26,007 nucleotides of DNA from Beroe ovata. Its lineage: Eukaryota; Ctenophora; Nuda; Beroida; Beroidae. The notes beneath the pieces are model-generated. The model searched no databases. It saw only the letters and a list, made by a program, of their open reading frames with translations, and was not told where the DNA came from. A program made the position numbers and the translations under genes. Numbering within the stretch: position 1 is the first letter of the stretch; every line of letters starts with the position of its first letter. Positions 20,401 to 26,007 of the stretch are shown here, one piece after another. The stretch spans positions 1-26,007 of the forward strand of contig CAMPET010000347.1 of NCBI GenBank assembly GCA_946803715.1, in the 5' to 3' direction.

Positions 20401-23400
20401 TACAAAACACTTTTTCAGTGAACAGTGCTAAGACAGCCCATGCCCTGAGGGTACGGCAATGCTATAATAGACAGAGCCGTGTCATGGCTTGACCATTCGG
20501 GGCTTTTTCGATCACTCCCCCTTTCTGGTCATTGTTTGTTCAGGCGGTGTTGTTATGATTCATCGACACAGAGATGAAGCGTGCTGTAAATAGAAGTACC
20601 GTACAATTTCTAGTAACATGACACCAAATTTTCAAACCCATTGCACTCCTTCGTAAACTATCCCTTAACTATAATGATTAACTATAATATGTTTCCACAC
20701 ATTGAATTGCAGTCATTATATCATTACACATTACACAATGAAGTAGGTAGTAACTTCATGGAATTGATCAGGGTAGGTACGTGATAATGGGGCTATGTTT
20801 ACATTAGGTATGTAGGTATAGAAGGTTGGTAATAGGAAAATTCCCACCATTGTGTTCCCCTCTCACTCTCGGAAAATAATATGTCCCTTTGTTTGGGAAA
20901 ACAATGTAACCGTGATAATAACTCCATGTACTTTTGTTACGTGTGTAACACGTGGGAAATTGAGTGTAACCAATTGGACACGCACTACTGCTGCTGCCGT
21001 AAATCATCGTAACAATCGTAGCTAATTACAGGTGACGAGAATTGTTCAAAGGAAGGGGGACTTTCTTTTCCGTTAGTCAATCAGATGTGTTGCCGTTCAT
21101 CACGTGACATGGAAAGAACACTGGGCACCTGTGTATCTGCACACACACACACACACACANCACACACACACTACTAAACAAATGATATGTCCCTATGTAA
21201 ACAAAAGGAGGAAAAGTAAACAAACATTCCTCCTGAAAACAGATCCTTGCTACTAAAAAAAGCAAGAATGGAGTATAAACACACACGGGGGGGACTGACT
21301 CACCGCGTCCCCATTTTGATGTCCATGCCGCAGCCGTCACTAAAGTGACACATCACGTCCTCCATTCCGATCCACTTCTTACCATCGTGCTCCTTGCTAC
21401 CCAGATAATCAGGCACATACGCATGGAGAGAGCTCTCATTCAGCTCTTTCAGCACCTTGGCTTCCACCTCTCCGTCCTTAGACTGCTGCTTCCACAGTGA
21501 GCCCGGGCCCGCGATGTGGAAATGACCTGGTGTGAAATTCAACATCTGTCATAAGATGATGAACAATATTATGGTGAACATCTTGAAATTTTGACATCGG
21601 TAGCGGAAGTAAATTATAATCAAGAAATCACAAATCGTGACATTTATGACGTAAAACTAACGTCAGAGACTTGAAATTGCGATTCAAGTATTTAATAAAC
21701 AGTGTGATAGTGACGGCGAGTAGAGACGTATGTATCTTACTCGGTGGATCTCTGTTTATCACCACAATTTATGAGCAATATATCTTCGACTGTTCAACTT
21801 TACACCAGGCACACTGATGTTGTTTTCTGCATTCAAAAGCTAATACAACACCATAACAACACACACATGGCACATACTATCAATGATAACTTGCCATGAT
21901 CATATACCTTGATGTCCACCAAGCTGGACGAAGTCCCTGTGAGCTGCCGAGATAACCGTATCACCGGGATTTATACTCAGCTTCCGTGCTACCTGGAGGA
22001 CGGAGGTGTGATTGGAGGAATAACTTTTTTAATATAATCTTTAATACAATACGTCTTTCACAATTGAATACCTTAACAGTTTGGAGTTGAATATAGTATT
22101 ACATTGACTATTATCTGTTTTTTACTGAGAAAGTATGTGTCCAATATTTCACTTATTTCATATTTGGGCTATGATACTTGACTGTGTCTCTCTAAAAGGG
22201 AGGGTTACAATAACTTCGGTGTGCGAATTCTGAGCTGAAATTTTGATAAGACATTCATACGTGATGAAAATTGAAAGGGGTGCAATTAAAATGTGCGTGT
22301 ATGTGTATTTCGTGGCATAACTTGTTAGATTAAGTTTTTGTGTTGTTCTCGTATATTGACGTAGCAGGACGAACAATGTACAAGAACGAGTTTAGATACG
22401 TCAACCTTTTTAACAACACTCGAGCTCTCCCAGCTCTGTCTGCGTGTTTGAGAATTATATTATGTGAGTTAATTGTTGAGAAATTCTTCGGTACAGAAAA
22501 TGTGCTGACATATTTTTTTTGAAAAGTGTGGGATAAATTTTACTCTTGATTCCAAATTTTTCAGATGTGAGATGGGTTGTTGTAGATTGGGTTGTCATCA
22601 TTTCAAAACAAGGGTGCTTGATTATGAAAATATAATTGCGGAAGTAGCGACGAAATCTGCACTGAAGATTGGTTTAAACATTTAAAAGCAAAAATTGTGC
22701 TTCCAATCACTAATCAGTTGTCCTGAGCGCACAGTCAGTGCTTGGTGCACACAGAGTGTGCACAGAACAAGTGACTATGATAGTGTAGAGACAGACCTAT
22801 AGTGACCTGTATGGTGACTGTATAATAGTGACCTGTGTGGATTGTGGAAACAAATGACGCGTAGTGACCTAGAACGAGCAGAAGTGACCTGTGTACTGTG
22901 TAGTGACCTGTGTTGAGAATACTGCTACTACAGCAGCTAGTGCAGGAGTGTTACATGGAGTGTAGGTGAGTAAGTGTACTGCGAGTCTACACTGGTACAC
23001 CTGGTAAATAACAATGTAATGGTTATAATGTACCCGCTCGTCCTCCATCAATCACAACCCCCCTCCCTCATCACGTGACCTCCGCCAGCCAATCAGAGGA
23101 GGGGTCTACCACAATACCAGCCAATGGGAGAACAGTGTTCCTTTGCGTCACAGTGGATCTTTTATCACAAGCGGTGATAGAGAGAAGGAGGTCAAGAGGA
23201 AGAATGAAATTAGGCTATAAAGTATTATGAAAGGATCTATGATGATATAGTATGAAAAAGCATTCATGGTGGTAATTCTGGCACCAGGCCAGAGTCTACA
23301 TGTCTCCATTGTTGTTGACAATCCATAGCTCATACCGAGATTAGAGGAGCGTGGCTTGTTCTTCACTCGTGCTATGAGTAATCTATTGCCATGGGACAGA

Positions 23401-25470
23401 AACTGACTCGGAAAAGCAACCGGATAAGAATTCACGCGGCATATCATTCAGCAAAAACCTAGGTACCCCATTATAGTCAACAACTGATATTAGTCAACAA
23501 CTGACTAGAATTAATACCAAAACAACAGGACCTAGAGGACAATGACCATTCATCTTACCTCCAAAAACCAGCGCCTCATAACCCTGCCGAGAGTCAAAAC
23601 AGCGCAAAATTCCGATGTCACGAGAGCAGCTGATAAGACCCTACTGCAACACCACTAAAACACACTAGAGGAAATCATTGACAATATGAACGAATAAAAC
23701 CTGCGCTATAATGGCATTCTGTCTCACTCCCCTTCTCTCTCTCTCCCTCTCTCATATAGGTCTAATAAAACCAGTGAGGGGGGTGCGTATGCCCGGATAA
23801 GGGTTTACTGTCGCACAATAATGGATAGCATTAGCAGCTAGCTGGGCAGTGGTGTATAATGCTTATAAAACTGCACGTCGACCTGCATGGAAACATTATG
23901 AGGAAATACCTACTCCCGGAATTTGAATTGGGATAGTCCCCAGATAACATTTCCCCAGATAACATTTCAGCTCCGTCCCTGAACATCGGGCTCCCTCGTG
24001 TATCAAGGACAATCTTGTAGCTCGGAAAGTTCCCTTTATTTAATCCTTGTTAACTATAACTAAGCAAGTTTTTAGAAGGTTCAGAATTCGGATGAAGGTG
24101 GTCTTTCGGCATAATTTTCCGATGCAAGCTTGTGGGAACTGGAAATCATCTCTAGACTCAAGGGTACTGATAGCTACTCAAAATATTTTACTCAATTTCC
24201 ATTTATTGGTGAATACCTGGCTGTCTGGTATTATAGGGAGTGACATATATAATATTGTTATTAGCACAGCCACACAGAGAGGTTGCGTAGCATGTGTTGA
24301 AAGACTCAACTGACGAAAAACTCACATACACACCACCCACACACACACAGGCACACACGGGCACACACACAGGCACAAACACAGGCANACACACAGTGCA
24401 CAGTAGACACAACCCCCACACACACACACATACATACACAAAGTAAATACCTACAACCAGTAAACACGCGCACACACACACTCACACACATACTACACAT
24501 ACTACACACATACACACACACACTCACACACTATTATCATAGCCTTTCTTGTTCAGGTAGGTACCTATGAAAGGCATGTTTATGTTATGTTTATGTTATG
24601 TGCATTGTGTATGAAATTTTTCATTTCCAGCCCAATATTCTGGCGCGCGCGTGTGTGTTTACCAATATCAAAACTTTGTTACACATATGTGTATAGGTCA
24701 GGTGGGCAACACTATTGACAAAACATCTATTCACGTTGAATATGAGCCAGAATTGTTCAATGGGTTCAGTGATATTGTTCTTGTTACACATCACATCAAT
24801 AACAGCTGCGCAGTGTGTTTGTTTGTTTGTGTGTGTGTGTGTTTGTGTGTGCCGCAAAGAAAGTAAGGTTAAACATTCGAACACATAATATATGTACAGC
24901 CTCTCCTACTGCGAATAATATTCGATATGTTGGGTTGAAAATGGGTTTGAGACAAGACTCAACTTTTCAGACTAAAATTAGTCGCCAGAGGAAAACCCGA
25001 CTCTTAGATTGTGGAATGTGAAGTGAGTGAATGAGACGCTGTGGTATGAAATCTCAAATCTGTATCAAAAACACAGCTCCCTTCTTCTCTACGAGCATTG
25101 AGCAACAATGAATGTTGTCAGCGGTACGAGTTACCTGTTTAGGCTGTGGCACAGGAGAACAGCAACCCTGTGAGCTGAAACTGTCGTTGCTTGTACTATT
25201 AATGTTGAAGCTGGTACTGTTGCTAGGGTTACGACACTTCCTGTTGCTGCTCGGGTTACTGCATGCTCCCGCAGCAACAGGTGTTTCTCTGCTCGCGTCA
25301 GTGTTGCTCGGCCGAGGGTGGAGGGTTGGTGTAGCAACCCCTGCACCGTTGTTGTTGCTATCCTTGTTGCTATGGTGATGTTCGACACTGGAATCTTGTA
25401 TTCGAGCAGCCCTCCCCTTTTCTTCTTTCTGCTTAGACTGACACAGACAGCAGGCTAAGAAGTGTTGCAT
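16867..25470 (-). CDS. IP3K: Inositol-1,4,5-trisphosphate 3-kinase (ITPKA/B/C type), internal exon missing
   Basis: Phosphorylates Ins(1,4,5)P3 to Ins(1,3,4,5)P4 with ATP, ending the IP3 calcium signal. Exons in transcript order: 25470-25135 (likely first exon), 21992-21908, 21526-21304, [missing], 19012-18959, 18118-17996, 17912-17730 and 16944-16867 (stop at 16869-16867). All visible junctions are GT-AG with matching phases. Exon 1 encodes a polar Ser/Asn-rich head beginning MQHFLACCLCQSK, whose Cys cluster could be palmitoylated. The catalytic part shows FVQLGGHQGHF, MDIKMGTR (the DxKxG motif), DFKTLKYRDQ, ESTYFKEHEFIGTSLLF, WLIDFGKTT, PWELGNYEDGY and a short C-terminus starting ILEEIY, in family order. 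About 65-70 residues expected between MGTR and LWGQETT (the family's YLEEEL to PRYMQWRE stretch) were not found; the gap phases (2 in, 0 out) require an exon there. Visible protein is about 360 residues. The exon 1 to exon 2 join is inferred from phase only. Confidence 0.92.
17163..17176. promoter_or_regulatory. RFX X-box-like site, full match
   Basis: GTTGCCATGAGAAC fits the consensus. It lies in the last kinase intron (16945-17729), which otherwise holds only the CA repeat. Confidence 0.4.
17397..17452 (+). repeat. (CA)n microsatellite
   Basis: About 27 CA dinucleotides with one AA interruption. Confidence 0.95.
17460..17473. promoter_or_regulatory. RFX X-box-like site, full match
   Basis: GTTGCCATAGCAAC, identical to the 16755 site, directly after the CA microsatellite. 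Confidence 0.5.
18709..18774 (+). repeat. Short tandem duplication
   Basis: ATTCATTATGGAGTGCGTTTATTGC occurs twice about 43 bp apart (given here in words of one unit). It is in kinase intron 18119-18958, which also has a CpG-rich patch (GCGCGCGGCGCGCGCGC) near 18233 and no coding. Confidence 0.75.
19080..19137 (+). repeat. GATGAAGTGT short repeats
   Basis: Degenerate GTGATGAGATGAA/GTGATGAAGTGAA units, about six, just upstream (minus strand) of kinase exon 19012-18959. Confidence 0.7.
19250..19323 (+). repeat. ACACAGAC-type microsatellite ending at a gap
   Basis: CA-rich with regular CAGACA units, ending at the n at 19324. The missing kinase exon could have been lost at this gap or at 21160. 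Confidence 0.85.
19615..19690 (-). mobile_element. Possible tRNA-derived SINE head
   Basis: The minus strand has TGGTTGAGTTGATAGGA (19683-19667), similar to a pol III A box, followed 27 bases later by AGTTCGAGTCT (19639-19629), similar to a B box. Acceptor and T stems do not pair, so it is not a functional tRNA. Boundaries and tail are not defined. Confidence 0.3.
20232..20350. repeat. TTCGGGATTCCGT repeat array with inverted units
   Basis: Forward units start at 20232, 20292, 20307, 20322 and 20337, the last four exactly 15 bp apart. Two inverted units (CGGAATCCCGAA) lie at about 20254-20281. The array can fold into hairpins. Confidence 0.88.
21078..21107 (+). promoter_or_regulatory. CAATCA plus TCACGTGA module 2
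   Basis: CAATCA at 21078 and TCACGTGA at 21100, starts 22 bp apart, within the kinase gene. Confidence 0.45.
21139..21173 (+). repeat. (CA)n microsatellite with a gap at 21160
   Basis: Pure CA on both sides of the n, a typical short-read break point. Confidence 0.95.
22803..22909 (+). repeat. Five AGTGACCT units
   Basis: TGACCT at 22803, 22829, 22865, 22885 and 22904, four of them followed by GTGT or GTAT. TGACCT is the inverse of the AGGTCA nuclear-receptor half-site. It lies in the long kinase intron. Confidence 0.6.
23049..23128 (+). promoter_or_regulatory. CAATCA plus TCACGTGA module 3 with two further CCAAT boxes
   Basis: CAATCA at 23049, TCACGTGA at 23071, CCAATCAG at 23089, CCAATGGG at 23121, then TTGCGTCA near 23143. 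It is promoter-like in density and sits 1.1 kb upstream (minus sense) of the first catalytic exon of the kinase, so it may be an internal promoter. Confidence 0.5.
24324..24530 (+). repeat. CA-rich microsatellite region with a gap at 24388
   Basis: Interrupted CACACA/CACATA tracts around the n. Cys/Val-rich open frames on the minus strand are repeat artefacts. Confidence 0.9.
24814..24851 (+). repeat. (GT)n/(GTTT)n microsatellite
   Basis: TGTTTGTTTGTTTGTGTGTGTG followed by a short mixed GT tract (given as a unit description). Confidence 0.9.
25135..25470 (-). CDS. IP3K: Likely first coding exon of the IP3 3-kinase
   Basis: 112 codons from an ATG at 25470 to donor CAAACAG/GTAACT at 25135, phase 0, which fits the next exon at 21992. 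The product is polar and low in complexity, with many Asn, Ser and Pro, typical of the poorly conserved N-terminal regions of this family. The cluster CCLC at residues 7-10 is a plausible S-acylation site. No other gene nearby would accept the exon, but the 3.1-kb intron could hide further exons or a separate promoter. Confidence 0.6.
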
Positions 25471-25983
25471 CGCGCATTTTGGGGAGTCGGAACATCAACT
25501 GGGGCAGCAGCTACATCATGGGAGATAGGAGGGGGAGAGGACATTAGAATTTATTGGACACGATTAACGTACGTGTGTGTTCTCAGAAAAAATCCTGGCA
25601 AAGAAGATGCGAAAAACGAACAACAAACGAGCTACACTGCTGGCTAAACGCGCTTCACCTTACCAGTTACAAGAATGGTTCGATAGCTATTCAACCGGAA
25701 CGAACATATCTAAAGAGAGGGGAATTCCATGCTCAGTCTACAAGCCGGGGGGGGCGTTTAATCAAGAACTATGATGTCTATGTAAGGACAAAACAGAGAT
25801 CAGACACAGTGTTCCCCATATACACACACGAGTGAACTTACTGTCATCGCCACCATAGCGGTTTAATGGCTGGTCATGTGGGAATGCATGGGGTGGAATG
25901 ACGCAGGCATTTTACTGCACGGTGACTAATTGGATAAATGTTTTACGTTTTTACATGACCACCGGTACTGACAATTTGAGTGA
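25471..25983. other. Upstream flank of the kinase gene
   Basis: No supported gene. The region just above 25470 should contain the 5' UTR and promoter of the kinase if exon 1 is right; no TATA box is evident. Plus-strand open frames here lack protein-like features. Confidence 0.4.
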
Positions 25984-25986
25984 CGA

Positions 25987-26007
25987 GTGTGTGTGTGTGT
26001 GTGTGTG
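25987..26007 (+). repeat. (GT)n microsatellite at the window edge
   Basis: Uninterrupted GT run that extends beyond the window. Confidence 0.95.

Larger units (their letters stand above)
19325..21303. other. Kinase intron(s) lacking the expected exon
   Basis: Apart from the SINE-like stretch, the 15-bp array, a CAATCA/TCACGTGA module and the CA repeat at 21139-21173, nothing was seen. In particular I found no minus-strand stretch resembling the YLEEEL or PRYMQWRE segments. Confidence 0.5.
21993..25134. other. Long first intron of the kinase
   Basis: Besides the TGACCT units, module 3 and CA repeats, it holds short duplications (TAGTCAACAACTGA at 23475 and 23492; CAGATAACATTTC at 23941 and 23956). 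No further exon is supported. Confidence 0.5.

Noticed and set aside
24203-24527. Cys/Val-rich frames on the minus strand
   Set aside because: Translation of a CA/GT microsatellite.

Overview
The window is nuclear DNA of an animal. It has spliced genes with GT-AG introns, long AT-rich introns, CA/GT microsatellites, many small foldback (MITE-like) elements and three recognisable animal gene families. The modest introns and divergence suggest an invertebrate, possibly an early-branching one such as a sponge or cnidarian, but nothing seen fixes the phylum. Nine isolated n characters (660, 885, 1121, 2608, 4803, 13105, 19324, 21160, 24388) behave like collapsed assembly gaps. At two of them the flanking sequence is an allelic or duplicated copy of neighbouring DNA, so local order cannot be taken at face value.

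Layout. 1-1121: non-coding, with two ~190-bp copies of one repeat. 1122-2607: a piece carrying the missing half of a helicase exon, and probably out of place. 2944-5932 (-): DEAD-box RNA helicase of the DDX5/DDX17 (p68) type in five coding exons. 5933-7780: divergent intergenic region with a compound foldback at 6703-6961 and ATF/C-EBP-like sites. 7987-10532 (+): two-exon ATF6-type bZIP factor with no membrane anchor visible. 11183-14254 (-): unrecognised Gln/His/Ser-rich protein; one exon and its flanks are present twice, on either side of the gap at 13105. 14255-16866: no gene, but a 10/20-bp satellite and a 310-bp palindromic element. 16867-25470 (-): inositol-1,4,5-trisphosphate 3-kinase in at least seven exons; one internal catalytic exon is missing, probably lost in a gap. 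25471-26007: upstream flank ending in (GT)n.

The genes do not form a pathway or cluster; they look like ordinary neighbours. The helicase is a general RNA-processing factor, the bZIP is related to a stress-responsive transcription factor, and the kinase converts IP3 to IP4 in calcium signalling. I see no dedicated novel system. The most interesting signals are the unidentified gene at 11-14 kb, a recurring CAATCA-(15 to 16 bases)-TCACGTGA module, a cluster of RFX-type X-box palindromes at 16.2-17.5 kb, four TGAYGCAA sites ahead of the bZIP gene, and several long inverted repeats.
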